Shown piece by piece: positions 23,995 through 33,413 of a DNA stretch of 64,000 nucleotides. Location: the NCBI GenBank assembly GCA_000341795.1, contig AODO01000021.1, positions 50,373 through 114,372 on the forward strand. The letters run 5' to 3'. This DNA comes from Rhodococcus triatomae BKS 15-14. GTDB lineage: Bacteria > Actinomycetota > Actinomycetes > Mycobacteriales > Mycobacteriaceae. Position 1 is the stretch's first letter; each line of letters opens with the position of its first letter. The notes below the pieces were generated by a model. The model had not been told where the DNA came from and made no database searches. It saw nothing but the letters and a program-made list of their open reading frames with translations. The position numbers were made by a program, and so were the translations under genes.

Positions 23995-24864
23995 TCAGCC
24001 GACCTCGGGCGGCAGCGACTCGTCGGAGACCCACTCGTTCATCGATCCGTCGTAGACGGCGACGTCGTCGCGGCCCAGCCGGGCGAGTTGGAACGCGAGG
24101 AACGTCGCGGCGATTCCGCCGCCGCAGTAGGTCACCACCGCCTTGTCCTCGTCGAGCGCGCCTGCCTCGGCGAACAGCGGCCGCACCTGGTCGAGGCCAC
24201 CGACCCGACCGTCCTCGGCGACCAGGTCACCGAAGAAGACGTTGACGCTGTCCGGGATCCGTCCGGGGCGTCCGTAGCCGTAGGTGTCGACCTCGCCGCG
24301 GAACGTCTGCGGCTCCAGCGAGTTCACCAGGACGCCGTCCGGGTTGCCGATCCCCGCGAGGATGCTCTCCTTGGTGGCCAGCAGTTCGGGCCTGCGCTCG
24401 CCGGTGAAGACGGTGGCCGGGTAACTGTTGCCGCCGCCCTTCTCCGCCTCCTTGCCGGCGGCCTTCCACGCGCCCAGTCCTCCGTCGAGGACCGACACCC
24501 GGTCGAATCCCTCGAGTCGCAGGTTCCACCACAATCGGGTCGCCCACAGGTTGCCGCCCTGGTCGTACAGAACGACATGGGTGGCCGGGCCGATGCCGAG
24601 GGCACCCGCCCGCGCTGCGAACGTGTCGTGGTCGAGGCTGGTGAAGGCATACGGCGAGTCGGTCTCCGCGAGGTCGCCGCACACGTCGGCGTGCGCGGCC
24701 CCGGGAATGTGCTCGGCCTCGTACGAGTCTCGACCGGACGTGGTGAACGGCTCCCCCACCTCGTTCTTTCCGTGCGAGATGCTGACGTCGTAGATCCGGA
24801 TGCTCTCGTCCGAGCGGCGGGCGTCGAGCCAGTCGGCGTCGACGAGCAGGGGAACGGTGGACAC
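23995..24864 (-). CDS. Rhodanese-type sulfurtransferase (two-domain)
   Basis: About 289 residues with two rhodanese domains. The inactive first half contains DVSISHGKNEVGEPFT and the second half the active loop TYCGGGIAAT with the persulfide cysteine. It is a thiosulfate or 3-mercaptopyruvate sulfurtransferase of the SseA type. The GTG at 24864 with GGAG eight bases upstream is preferred; the GTG at 24885 is an alternative. A copy of the 23-bp dyad lies about 45 bp upstream, an unexpected neighbour for a sulfur enzyme. Confidence 0.9.
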   Translation of the reverse strand: MSTVPLLVDADWLDARRSDESIRIYDVSISHGKNEVGEPFTTSGRDSYEAEHIPGAAHADVCGDLAETDSPYAFTSLDHDTFAARAGALGIGPATHVVLYDQGGNLWATRLWWNLRLEGFDRVSVLDGGLGAWKAAGKEAEKGGGNSYPATVFTGERRPELLATKESILAGIGNPDGVLVNSLEPQTFRGEVDTYGYGRPGRIPDSVNVFFGDLVAEDGRVGGLDQVRPLFAEAGALDEDKAVVTYCGGGIAATFLAFQLARLGRDDVAVYDGSMNEWVSDESLPPEVG

Positions 24865-24907
24865 GGGTGCATCTCCATCCTGCACGGCACGGATCCGCCA
24901 TGCGTAG

Positions 24908-24930
24908 AAAATCTAATGTTCGTAGGCAAG
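24908..24930. promoter_or_regulatory. 23-bp dyad operator-like site 5
   Basis: AAAATCTAA, five bases, GTAGGCAAG. Strong left half, partial right half, in the rhodanese promoter region. Confidence 0.4.
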
Positions 24931-24953
24931 ACTATCGCCTGGACGGAGCACAC

Positions 24954-24986
24954 CGAGGGTTCCGATCCACGTGATCGGAACCCTCG
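24954..24986 (-). terminator. 14-bp hairpin terminator after MHS transporter
   Basis: Perfect arms CGAGGGTTCCGATC (24954-24967) and its complement (24973-24986) around a 5-base loop, just 3' of the transporter stop at 25004. Confidence 0.8.
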
Positions 24987-25003
24987 CCGTGATTCGGGAG
25001 ACA

Positions 25004-26356
25004 CTAGACGGGTACGGGCGCCTCACTCCTGTTCGGTTCCGTACTCGATTCCGACCGGACCCGGGAGAACGCTGCCGCGACGAGCCCGAGAAGTGCTATG
25101 CCGCACAGCAACATGCTGAGCCAGATCGTGGTGTCGTGGAAGGCCAGTGGGACCGCGACGACGGGGACGATGGCCGCCCCGAGCGCGTTGCCCGTCTCCC
25201 GGCCCAGCCCGAGACCGCTGTAGGCGTGCTTCGTGTCGAAGAGTTCGGTGACGTAGGCGCCCATGGGACCGAAGATGGCGGCCACGCCGACGCCGTTTCC
25301 GAAGGCGAGAACCAGGCAGAACACGATCGGCGTGGTGTGGTTCGACAGCAACCAGAACGCGAGCCACGCGAACAGGGCGCTGTAGACGAACCCGAACATG
25401 ATCACCGGACGGCGGCCGAGGCGATCCGACAGCCCGCCGAACACGGGAATGAGGGCGGCGTTGGCGAGCTGGGCGGCGATCAGACCGACGAGGACCCGGG
25501 TCTGGTCGAGTCCCAGCTGGTTTCGCCCGAACGTCCCCATGAACACCAGGTAGAAGTAGCCGATGCCGGTCATGCCGATCGCCATGACCATCACGGTGAT
25601 CAGGGCACGCGGCTGCTGACGGATCACGTCACGGACGGGCGTCTTCGACGTTTGCGCCGCACCTTCGATTCGGCGGAACTCCGGGGTTTCCGGCAGTGAG
25701 CGCCGCAGCCACAGTCCGTAGGCGAGGATGATGCCGCTGAGCAGGAACGGGATTCGCCAACCCCAGTCGAGGAACGCTTCCTTGGACAGCACGGCGGACA
25801 CGGCCAGCAGCGCGCTGCTGCCGAGCACGCCGCCGAGCGCGGAACCCATGCCGGGAAGGGACCCGAGGAGGCCACGTTTGCGTTCCGGCGCGAACTCGAC
25901 CGCGACCAGCGTCGCGCCACCGTACTCGGCGCTGGCGCCGATGCCCTGCAGGATCCTCAGGAACACGAGCAGCGCGGGTGCCAGCCACCCGATCTGCTCG
26001 TAGCTCGGGAGCAGACCGACCAGCAACGTCGCCGCGCCCATCAGCACCAGGGTGAGTACGAGGATGCGCTTGCGGCCGATGCGGTCCCCGAGGCTGCCGA
26101 GGATCACACCGCCGATGGGACGGACGAGGAAGCCGACGGCGAAGGTGCCGACCGCCTGGAGGGTCCCCAGGAACGGACTCGACCCGCTGAAGAAGACGCT
26201 GGCGAAGACAACCGAGGCCGCTGCCGCGTAGAGGCTGAAATCGTAGTACTCGAGCAGGGTTCCGATGAAGGCCGCGCGGCTGGCCCGCCGTGACTCCGCG
26301 GGAGTCTTCGCACCGTCGGCGCGCGTCGGCGCGGCTGGGGGTTGGGGTTCGGTCAT
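25004..26356 (-). CDS. MFS transporter, metabolite:H+ symporter (MHS) family
   Basis: 450-residue, twelve-helix MFS uptake protein. The amino end (GTLLEYYDFSLYAAAA), the loop GSLGDRIGRKRILVLTL and the ERKRGLLGSLPGMGSALG segment are characteristic of the MHS family, whose members (ShiA, KgtP, ProP) import organic acids or osmolytes. The ATG at 26356 follows GAGGTG. A 23-bp dyad lies 58-80 bp upstream, suggesting control together with the catabolic genes. Confidence 0.92.
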   Translation of the reverse strand: MTEPQPPAAPTRADGAKTPAESRRASRAAFIGTLLEYYDFSLYAAAASVVFASVFFSGSSPFLGTLQAVGTFAVGFLVRPIGGVILGSLGDRIGRKRILVLTLVLMGAATLLVGLLPSYEQIGWLAPALLVFLRILQGIGASAEYGGATLVAVEFAPERKRGLLGSLPGMGSALGGVLGSSALLAVSAVLSKEAFLDWGWRIPFLLSGIILAYGLWLRRSLPETPEFRRIEGAAQTSKTPVRDVIRQQPRALITVMVMAIGMTGIGYFYLVFMGTFGRNQLGLDQTRVLVGLIAAQLANAALIPVFGGLSDRLGRRPVIMFGFVYSALFAWLAFWLLSNHTTPIVFCLVLAFGNGVGVAAIFGPMGAYVTELFDTKHAYSGLGLGRETGNALGAAIVPVVAVPLAFHDTTIWLSMLLCGIALLGLVAAAFSRVRSESSTEPNRSEAPVPV

Positions 26357-26413
26357 GCACACCTCGCGTGTGAGCCGGGCGCAGGGCCCGAGACGACTGT
26401 GATGCAGGACACG

Positions 26414-26436
26414 TTAACCGATAGCCTTTAGATTTG
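26414..26436. promoter_or_regulatory. 23-bp dyad operator-like site 6
   Basis: TTAACCGAT, five bases, TTAGATTTG, between the MHS transporter start and the end of the secreted-protein gene. Confidence 0.5.
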
Positions 26437-26522
26437 TCTACGCCGGGAGCCGTCGTGGACCGGCCGAAATATGTGTATCTACCACGGATCTCGCGGGAAT
26501 CGTGGACGGCTCCCCTGGCGAA

Positions 26523-27782
26523 TCATCCGCGACAGGAGGGACTTCCGGGGAAGGCGGCAACGCCTGCACGGCAGCCGACGTCGGTGACCGCGTTCAACCG
26601 CTCCACCGGGTTCCGATGCTGCAGAGCCGGGAGCAGTCCATCGACGATCAGCGTCGACTTGGCTTCGGAATCGAGTGCGTCGGGATCGAGAGTGCCACGG
26701 ACACGGGCGAAATCGACCAGTTCGTCGTACACCATCGACAGTGCGGCCTCGGTTGTCTCGTCCTCCGGCTCGAGGCCCGCGAAGTCCACACCGGTCTCGT
26801 ACTCGTGCCGGACGGCGTGCGGGCCCTGGTCGCAGGTGGGCGTGTTCAGGTCGATGCGGAAGTCCGGGCGTTCCGGCGACGGCGCGGTGACCGTACCCGC
26901 GTCGGTACACGCGTGGTGCGAGATGCGGTCGGCGAGCGCGTGGATGTAGATGCCGATCCTCGCGTTCCACGACTCGGCACCCACCCAGGTGTCGAACTGC
27001 GGCGCGAGCACGCCGTCCGAAATGACCTGTGGTCCAGTTACGTTGGTGAACGGGATGGCGATCGGGGCCTGCACGCTGTAGGTGCCGTTGATCTGCGCCG
27101 GCCCCGGATCGGCGAAACACTCGGCACCGGTGGCGTAGTCACCGGAGGCCGACGGGTTCGTGAAACCGCCTGTGCACAGCGGCACCGCGCTGCCCGGCCC
27201 GGCCATCGCCCACCGCCGCACGTGCGTGAGCATCACCTCGTGCGCGGGGTCGTCGACGTCCGGACGCAGCCCGTCGGGCTCCGGGTCGCGTGGGTCGCGC
27301 ATGGTCGGCAGGAAGTGGAACAGGAACCCGCCGGTCGCGAAGTGCGTCCGGACGAGACCGCTGATGTCGGCGGTGGTCAGGGCGGCGGCGTCCGGCACCG
27401 GCGCTCCGTCCGCATCCCGCGGCACGAAGGTGCCCAGGTCCGTCGCCTCGTCGTACGCCGCGATCCAGTACGCGTCCCGCTCGGAGAACCCGACGGTGCG
27501 GGCGATGATGTACGTGGAGTCGGCATGCACGAGACTACGGCCACCGAGCGGCTGACGAAGCGTGTAGCCGTAACGGACGAACGCCTCCAGGCCGCAGAGC
27601 GCACCGTTCGGATCGTCCACCGGGCACGGCGGCGGCAGGGGCGCGCAATTGTGCGGTGGCGCCCCGCCGGGGGTGTAGCAGACGTCCTCCGCGAATCCCT
27701 GCGCCTGCGGCGGCGCAATCGCGAACGTGGCGCTGACGACCGTCAGCAGCACCGTGGTCAAGCTCCGAATACGGCCGCCCAT
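26523..27782 (-). CDS. Secreted protein with HxxxD...SHH motif, function unknown
   Basis: 419 residues with a signal peptide (positive amino end, then LTTVLLTVVSATFAIA, likely cleavage after AQG). The mature part has seven or more cysteines. It contains STYIIARTVGFSERDAYWIAA and, later, YIHALADRISHHACTD, reminiscent of zinc phospholipase C-like folds such as DUF6765. The ATG at 27782 has GGAAGG eight bases upstream. A metal-dependent hydrolase outside the cell is a tentative inference. It stands alone, not obviously in an operon. Confidence 0.65.
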   Translation of the reverse strand: MGGRIRSLTTVLLTVVSATFAIAPPQAQGFAEDVCYTPGGAPPHNCAPLPPPCPVDDPNGALCGLEAFVRYGYTLRQPLGGRSLVHADSTYIIARTVGFSERDAYWIAAYDEATDLGTFVPRDADGAPVPDAAALTTADISGLVRTHFATGGFLFHFLPTMRDPRDPEPDGLRPDVDDPAHEVMLTHVRRWAMAGPGSAVPLCTGGFTNPSASGDYATGAECFADPGPAQINGTYSVQAPIAIPFTNVTGPQVISDGVLAPQFDTWVGAESWNARIGIYIHALADRISHHACTDAGTVTAPSPERPDFRIDLNTPTCDQGPHAVRHEYETGVDFAGLEPEDETTEAALSMVYDELVDFARVRGTLDPDALDSEAKSTLIVDGLLPALQHRNPVERLNAVTDVGCRAGVAAFPGSPSCRG

Positions 27783-27884
27783 CGTGCGCACCTTCCGGTT
27801 ACCCGCCCCCGATCACCGTACACCCGACGATCGGACACCGGACCCGAAAACTGCAGGTCACAGCTTGATCACCGTGCCCGTGGG

Positions 27885-30296
27885 CTACCCGGCGGTGACC
27901 GCCGACCGCAGGGCGGGGTCCGTCGCCGGTGGCTGCAGCACGCCGGAGCGAACCAACTCGTCGACCTCGGTGTCGTCGAGGCCGAGCAGTTCGGTGCAGA
28001 TCTGCCGCGTCTGCTCGCCCGCGAGCGGGGCCTGCCTGGCCGGCGGGTCGGCGATCTCGTCGAACACCGCGACGCGGGCGGTCGCGGGCAGATCCGCGGC
28101 CAGCAGGTCGTGGCCGATGGTCGTGTACGTGCGCCGTGCGGTCAGGTGCGGATCGGTGAGCAGTTCCGGTAGGCGCACCATCGCACCCGCGGGCACGCCC
28201 GCGGCCTGCAGCGTCGCCGCCGCCGCGCGCGGGTCGCGATCGCGCAGCCACTCCGCGACCACCGCGTCCGCCTCGGCCCGGTGAGTGAGGCGAAGCGCTC
28301 CCGTGGCGAATCTGTCGTCCTCCAGCAGATCCCGGCGGTCGAGGACAGTGCACAACGCGGCCCACTCGTCGTCGTCGCGGACCGTGACGACACACCACTC
28401 GTCGTCACCCGAGCATGCGTACACGCCGCTCGGCGCCGCGTACGGGTCGGTGTTGCCCGGGGCGGTGATCGCGCCCGGGCGCAGCCCCTCGGTGACCAGT
28501 TGGGTTCCGAGCTGGACCAGCGCCGTATCCGCCTGGGCAACTTCGATGTTCGTGCCGCGACCGGTCCGGCGACGATCGATCAGTGCCGAGAGCACGGCAA
28601 CCGCCGCGACGTGTGCGGCGATGTGGTCGGGGTACACGGTCTGGCCGTCGCAGAGCAGCTCCGCGTTGTCCGGATACCGCCACAGCGCCGACACCCCGCA
28701 CGACGCCCGCACGAGCGGGCCGTAGCCGAGGCGGCTGCGCCACGGTCCGGTGCTGCCGAAGGAACTGGACTCCGACACCACGATCCGCGGGTTGATCTCC
28801 GCCAGGCTGTCGTAGGAGAAGCCCATCGAGGCCAGCGTTCCCGGTTTGAAGTTGGCGAGAACCACGTCGGCGTCGGCGACCAGACGACGGAACATGTCGG
28901 CGCCCTCCGGGCTGCGCAGGTCGATGCCGAGGCTGCGCTTGTTGCGGTGCCCCCAGGCAACCGACGCCGCCAGCGCCGCACCGCGTTTCGACTGGCGCAG
29001 TCCGTCCGGGAAGTTGGCGTTCTCGATCTTGACGACGTCGGCGCCGTAGTCCGCGAACTGCCTGCTGAGCTCGGCGCCGAAGACGATCACACCGAGGTCG
29101 AGGACGCGCAGCCCGGCGAGGGGCGCGGCGGACGGATCACCGGTGCCGGCCGGCAGCGGTTCCCGAGGCCCGAACATGCGGTCGTCGTGCTCACCGGGCC
29201 GTGGTGCCCGCGTCCGGACTCCGGCACGCTCACCGGCAACACTGACGTAGCCGGACGGGACGCGAGCGCGGAGCCCGGGCGCGATCTCGGCGTCCACCAG
29301 GGACCCCGACGCCGCGAAGTGCTCCGTGGTGAGGACCTCCGAGAGGGTGTGCACGCCACCGACCGGGACACCCCGACGTGACCCCTCGGCCACCAGCTCG
29401 GCCTGGGTGTGCGAGGCGAACAGCTTCTCGATCAGGGGGTGCAGGGTGTCCGCCGCGGCGAACCTGGCGGGAATGGTGTCGTACGCCGGATCCGCGAATT
29501 CCGCAGGCTCACCCAGCCATTCGAACATTCCACGCCATTGCCTCTTGGCGAGCAGGCAGATGCGGACGTGTCCGTCCTTGCACGGGAAGACCGGGTAGAA
29601 GTTGGCCGCGTCGGGTCGACCGCGTGGGAAGTCCTCGGATCGGCCCGCCGCCGCGGATCCCTGGGCACCGAATCCCGGATCGAAGCCGTGCACGATCGCC
29701 TCGAAGGCGGACAGGTCGACGGTGTCGCCGCGTCCGCTCGCCAACCTGCGGTGGTACGCCAGCAGGGCCGCCCACGCGACGTGGGCGCCCACACTCTCCT
29801 CGACGAGACCGGCCGGCGGCAGCAGTGGGGCGGCGCCGGGCGCGCCGGACCGGGACAGGACCCCGGACAGCGCGTAGAGCACCTGCTCGGTGGCGGTCCA
29901 GTCGCGGTACGGCCCGGTCTGGCCGAATCCGGTGACCGACACCCACACCAATTCCGGTGCCAGGGCTCGGATCTCGTCCGGGCCCGACCCCCGCTCCGCG
30001 AACCATCCCGGGCGGTGCGACTCGATCAGGATGTCCGCGTCGGACGCGAGCTCCCGCAGTCGGGTCCGGCCGGCGTCCTCGTCCAGGTCGAGGACGATGC
30101 CGAGCTTGTTGGCGTTGCGCAGCGCGAACGGGATGCTCACGCCGTCGACGACCGGCTCGGCCGACCGCGACCGCGAGCCGCCGGGAACCTCGACACGAAT
30201 CACCTCGGCACCGAGGTCGGCGAGGTAGCGCCCCGCGGATTCGCCGAGGCCGTCGGTGAGGTCCAGAACGCGTACACCGCGCAGCGGAAGGGTCAT
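27885..30296 (-). CDS. Double CaiB/BaiF (family III) CoA-transferase fusion
   Basis: 803 residues, twice the normal length of about 400. Two complete family III CoA-transferase domains are joined: the first begins LRGVRVLDLTDGLGESAGRYLADLGAEVI, the second AGLRVLDLGVIVFGAELSRQFADYGADVVKIE near residue 415. Domain 1 has the acid motif GDTVDLSAFEA; domain 2 has GTNIEVAQADT with Glu at that spot. Family III enzymes are usually dimers of interlocked chains, so the fusion may supply both halves from one polypeptide. It is the last gene of the 33.7-27.9 kb operon and probably moves CoA to a pathway acid. Confidence 0.92.
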   Translation of the reverse strand: MTLPLRGVRVLDLTDGLGESAGRYLADLGAEVIRVEVPGGSRSRSAEPVVDGVSIPFALRNANKLGIVLDLDEDAGRTRLRELASDADILIESHRPGWFAERGSGPDEIRALAPELVWVSVTGFGQTGPYRDWTATEQVLYALSGVLSRSGAPGAAPLLPPAGLVEESVGAHVAWAALLAYHRRLASGRGDTVDLSAFEAIVHGFDPGFGAQGSAAAGRSEDFPRGRPDAANFYPVFPCKDGHVRICLLAKRQWRGMFEWLGEPAEFADPAYDTIPARFAAADTLHPLIEKLFASHTQAELVAEGSRRGVPVGGVHTLSEVLTTEHFAASGSLVDAEIAPGLRARVPSGYVSVAGERAGVRTRAPRPGEHDDRMFGPREPLPAGTGDPSAAPLAGLRVLDLGVIVFGAELSRQFADYGADVVKIENANFPDGLRQSKRGAALAASVAWGHRNKRSLGIDLRSPEGADMFRRLVADADVVLANFKPGTLASMGFSYDSLAEINPRIVVSESSSFGSTGPWRSRLGYGPLVRASCGVSALWRYPDNAELLCDGQTVYPDHIAAHVAAVAVLSALIDRRRTGRGTNIEVAQADTALVQLGTQLVTEGLRPGAITAPGNTDPYAAPSGVYACSGDDEWCVVTVRDDDEWAALCTVLDRRDLLEDDRFATGALRLTHRAEADAVVAEWLRDRDPRAAAATLQAAGVPAGAMVRLPELLTDPHLTARRTYTTIGHDLLAADLPATARVAVFDEIADPPARQAPLAGEQTRQICTELLGLDDTEVDELVRSGVLQPPATDPALRSAVTAG

Positions 30297-30324
30297 CGTG
30301 GGTCTCCGTTCGGTCTGTGCTGAC

Positions 30325-31764
30325 TCAGCGGAAGTAGACGGATTTGGCGCTGTAGTAGGGAGCCAGACCCTCCGGCCCGAGCTCGCGGCCGAGCCCGGAC
30401 GCCTTGACGCCACCGAAGGGCGCCGCCAGGTCGAGCAGGTAGTGGTTCACACCCACCGTGCCGCTGTGGATGCGGTCGGCGATCGCCAGACCCCGCTCCT
30501 CGTCGGTGGTCCACACGGTGCCGCCGAGCCCGTACTCGGAGTCGTTGGCGATCGCGATCGCCTCGTCCTCGTCGCCGTAGGGCGTGACCGTCAGGACGGG
30601 ACCGAAGATCTCCTCCTGGGCGATGCGGGCGGCGTTGTCCACGCCCTCGAAGACCGTCGGCTCGACGTACCAGCCGACGGGCTGGTCGACGGGTGCACCG
30701 CCGCCGGTGGTGACGCGGTAGCCGTCGGCGCGCCCGGACTCGATGTAGCCGAGGACCCGATCGCGCTGGGCCGCGCTGACCAGCGGCCCGATCTGCGTGG
30801 CCTTGTCCAGCGGGTCCCCGATCCGCAGCCCGCGGACCGTCTCGGTGACCACGTCGACAACCTCGGCGTAGCGACTGCGGGGAGCGAGGATCCGGGTGCT
30901 CGCATGGCACGTCTGCCCGTTGTTCACGAGCGAGACCTCCAGCAGGTTCGCGGCGAACACGTCCAGGTCGGCGTCGGCGGCGAAGATCGCGGCGGACTTG
31001 CCGCCCAGCTCCAGGGTGACCGGGCGCAGCAGCCGGCCGCAGACCTCGCCGATGGCCCGGCCCGCCGGGGTCGAACCGGTGAAGGCCACCTTGTCGACAC
31101 CCGGGTGCTCGACGAGGTAGGCGCTGACCTCCCGCCCCGCGGGCACCACGTTGAGCACGCCCGGCGGAAGCCCCGCCTCCGCGGCCGCGTCCGCGAACAC
31201 GAAGGCGTCCAAAGCGGTCTCCGGTGCCGGCTTGAGCACGACGGTGCATCCCGCGGCGAGAGCGGGGGCGATCTTCATCGCGGCGAGGGACTGCGGGTAG
31301 TTCCACGGGGTGATCGCGGCGACGACCCCGACCGGTTCCCGCCGCACCACTGTGCGGCCGCCGAGCGCGCTGGGGCGCACGTCCTCCGACTCCTGCCCGC
31401 GGACCAGGTCGGCGTAGTACTTGAGCATCAGGCCCGGCGCGTAGCCGTTGACGCCGACCGACAGTGCGATGGGCATGCCGTTCTCACGGCTGGTGAGGAC
31501 CGCGGTCTCCTTGGCGCGGGCCTTCAGCGCCGCCGCGAACCTGTCGAGGTGGTCGGCACGCTCGGTAGCGGTCAACGCCCGCCACGGACCCAGTGCCCGC
31601 CGGGCGGACGCCACCGCGGCGTCGACATCGGCCGTCTCCGCGAGCGCGGTGGTGCCGAGCACCTTCTCGGTCGCGGCCTCGATCACGTCGTACGTGGAAC
31701 TGCTCGTGGGAGTGGCCCACTCGCCGTCGATGAACAGGGTGCGGCGGTCCAGGGTGATGTCCAT
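30325..31764 (-). CDS. NAD(P)-dependent aldehyde dehydrogenase
   Basis: 479 residues with PWNYPQSLA, FTGSTPAGRA, ELGGKSA (base glutamate), NGQTCHAST (catalytic cysteine) and EEIFGPV in order, so the active site is complete. It begins 27 bp after the thiolase-fold gene and ends 28 bp before the CoA-transferase fusion. It would oxidise an aldehyde released by the lyase upstream in the operon; that link is inferred. Confidence 0.93.
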   Translation of the reverse strand: MDITLDRRTLFIDGEWATPTSSSTYDVIEAATEKVLGTTALAETADVDAAVASARRALGPWRALTATERADHLDRFAAALKARAKETAVLTSRENGMPIALSVGVNGYAPGLMLKYYADLVRGQESEDVRPSALGGRTVVRREPVGVVAAITPWNYPQSLAAMKIAPALAAGCTVVLKPAPETALDAFVFADAAAEAGLPPGVLNVVPAGREVSAYLVEHPGVDKVAFTGSTPAGRAIGEVCGRLLRPVTLELGGKSAAIFAADADLDVFAANLLEVSLVNNGQTCHASTRILAPRSRYAEVVDVVTETVRGLRIGDPLDKATQIGPLVSAAQRDRVLGYIESGRADGYRVTTGGGAPVDQPVGWYVEPTVFEGVDNAARIAQEEIFGPVLTVTPYGDEDEAIAIANDSEYGLGGTVWTTDEERGLAIADRIHSGTVGVNHYLLDLAAPFGGVKASGLGRELGPEGLAPYYSAKSVYFR

Positions 31765-31791
31765 GGGGATCCTCGGGTCTTCGGGGACGGG

Positions 31792-32976
31792 TCAGAGGGT
31801 GTCTTCGTGTCCGAACAGCGTCGAGCTGACGACCGGGGCCATCGGTCCGCCGATGAACAGCGACGTGCGCGCTCGCTCGACGGGATTCGTGGAGGTGCCG
31901 CGGATCTGCCGGACCGCCTCGACGGCGAGCCCCATGCCGTTGACGAACGAGTCGGCGATGTTGCCGCCGCTGGTGTTGACGGGCAGCTTGCCGATGCCCG
32001 CCGTCAGGTTGTCGACGGTGAGCACGCTGCCCGCGGCCGGACCGGTGGGGACGAGTCCGTGGTCGATGAGGGCGGCGACGGCAGGTCCGCTGAAGTTCTC
32101 GTAGACCTGCACGACGTCCACGTCGTCGGGGCCGAGACCCGCTGCGGTCCACAGCCGTTCGGCAACGCCGGGGCGACCGGGACGACCGGCGAAGCCGGCA
32201 CTGGTGTAGAGGTCGTCGTTGTCGATGATCGACGAATAGCCACCGGGTGCGCCCTGCGCGCCGGCGAGCAGGTAGGCGGCGTCGGGTCGCATGCTCTTCG
32301 CCCGTTCGGCGGAGACCAGCACCAGCGCCACGGCGCCGTCGTTCTCGCGGGAGCAGTCGAACAGGTGGAAGGGCTCGGCGATCATCCGGGATGCGTCGTA
32401 GGTCGCCTCGTCGAGCGGCCTGCCGTACCCGGCGGCGGTCGGGTTGTTCTGCGCGTGCCGGTACGCGGCGAGCACCAGCGCCCGCATCGCCTCCCGGGGC
32501 ACGCCGTCGTGCTCGAGCAACCGCTGGGTGCGCAGGGCACACACCTGGGCGGGAGAACCGACGCCGTGCGCGAGGTAGTGCGACCCGTAGAAGTACCTGG
32601 CGTACCCGAGGCGTCCGGTGTCCTCCTGCGCCATCGACCGGTAGACGACGACGCACTCGGCCTGGCCCGCCGCGATCGCGACGGCCGCGTTGTTGACGGC
32701 GGCGGCGACGGTGCCGCCTCCCCCGCCCCACATCATGTTCGACCATCGCACGTCGTCGACGCCGAGGGCGCCACCGATGATCGCGCCGTCGTGTCCGCCG
32801 CCGGCATAGGAGACGAAGCCGTCGAGCTCGCGCGGTGAGATGCCGGCGTCGGTGCAGGCCGCGACGATCGCCTCGAGGGTCATCCGCAGCTCGCCGTGCG
32901 GTGCCTCACCTCGCTTGTAGTGCAGCTCGGACACGCCGACGACGGCTGCCACACCGCGCATGGAGATCCCGGTCAT
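31792..32976 (-). CDS. Thiolase-fold lyase/acyltransferase (SCP2/Ltp2-like)
   Basis: 394-residue thiolase-superfamily protein. Where a thiolase has its acyl cysteine this one has a glycine-rich WGGGGGTVAAA (83-93), and the usual GHPxGA histidine segment reads NTSGGNIADSFVNGMG. It is therefore unlikely to be an ordinary thiolase. The missing Cys, the VYENFSG tyrosine segment and the DUF35 partner encoded immediately upstream resemble the Ltp2 retro-aldolase with ChsH2-DUF35 of steroid side-chain breakdown. The start ATGA overlaps the DUF35 stop. Confidence 0.85.
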   Translation of the reverse strand: MTGISMRGVAAVVGVSELHYKRGEAPHGELRMTLEAIVAACTDAGISPRELDGFVSYAGGGHDGAIIGGALGVDDVRWSNMMWGGGGGTVAAAVNNAAVAIAAGQAECVVVYRSMAQEDTGRLGYARYFYGSHYLAHGVGSPAQVCALRTQRLLEHDGVPREAMRALVLAAYRHAQNNPTAAGYGRPLDEATYDASRMIAEPFHLFDCSRENDGAVALVLVSAERAKSMRPDAAYLLAGAQGAPGGYSSIIDNDDLYTSAGFAGRPGRPGVAERLWTAAGLGPDDVDVVQVYENFSGPAVAALIDHGLVPTGPAAGSVLTVDNLTAGIGKLPVNTSGGNIADSFVNGMGLAVEAVRQIRGTSTNPVERARTSLFIGGPMAPVVSSTLFGHEDTL

Positions 32977-33413
32977 GCCTGTGCTCCTTCGCGTCGACGC
33001 CACCGCAGCAGCGGCCATGTCGCGCCCTCGTCGAGTTCGATGTGCCCGATCACCGGGTCGCCGATCTTCACGTCGGTGTCGTCGCCGGTGAGAATGCCGA
33101 GGACCCTGCGGTTTCCGGCTTCCGGAAGTTCCACGAGGACCGTCACGTAGGGGGTTCGGTCGGCCAGTTCGGTGATGAACGGGTAGTGACTGCGCGCCCA
33201 GCTGTAGACGGTGCCCACCGCCTCGACCCGCTCCCATCCGGGGTCGAAGGTGTGGCAGTGCGCGCAGATCCACTGCGGGCCCCAGATCCACTCGGCGCAG
33301 TTGCCGCAACGCTGGAGCCGCAGTTCGCCGGCACGCAGGCCGTCCCAGTACGGTTGGTCGAGCCCGTCCGGGGCGGGTCCCCAGGGGAATTCGATCGCAG
33401 CGGCGCCGCTCAC
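32973..33413 (-). CDS. DUF35 OB-fold protein with zinc finger
   Basis: 146 residues: a rubredoxin-like zinc ribbon with C36, C39, C50 and C53 (CGNC ... CAHC), then an OB-fold domain (YVTVLVELPE, GDPVIGHIEL). Such proteins bind acyl-CoA and form the partner of thiolase-fold enzymes. Its GTG start overlaps the stop of the NTF2-like gene (GTGA) and its TGA overlaps the start of the thiolase-fold gene (ATGA), so the three products are translationally coupled and probably form a complex. Confidence 0.93.
   Translation of the reverse strand: MSGAAAIEFPWGPAPDGLDQPYWDGLRAGELRLQRCGNCAEWIWGPQWICAHCHTFDPGWERVEAVGTVYSWARSHYPFITELADRTPYVTVLVELPEAGNRRVLGILTGDDTDVKIGDPVIGHIELDEGATWPLLRWRRREGAQA

Noticed and set aside
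30256..32838. 860-residue plus-strand open frame
   Set aside because: Antisense shadow of the aldehyde dehydrogenase and thiolase-fold genes, which have complete active-site motifs on the minus strand.
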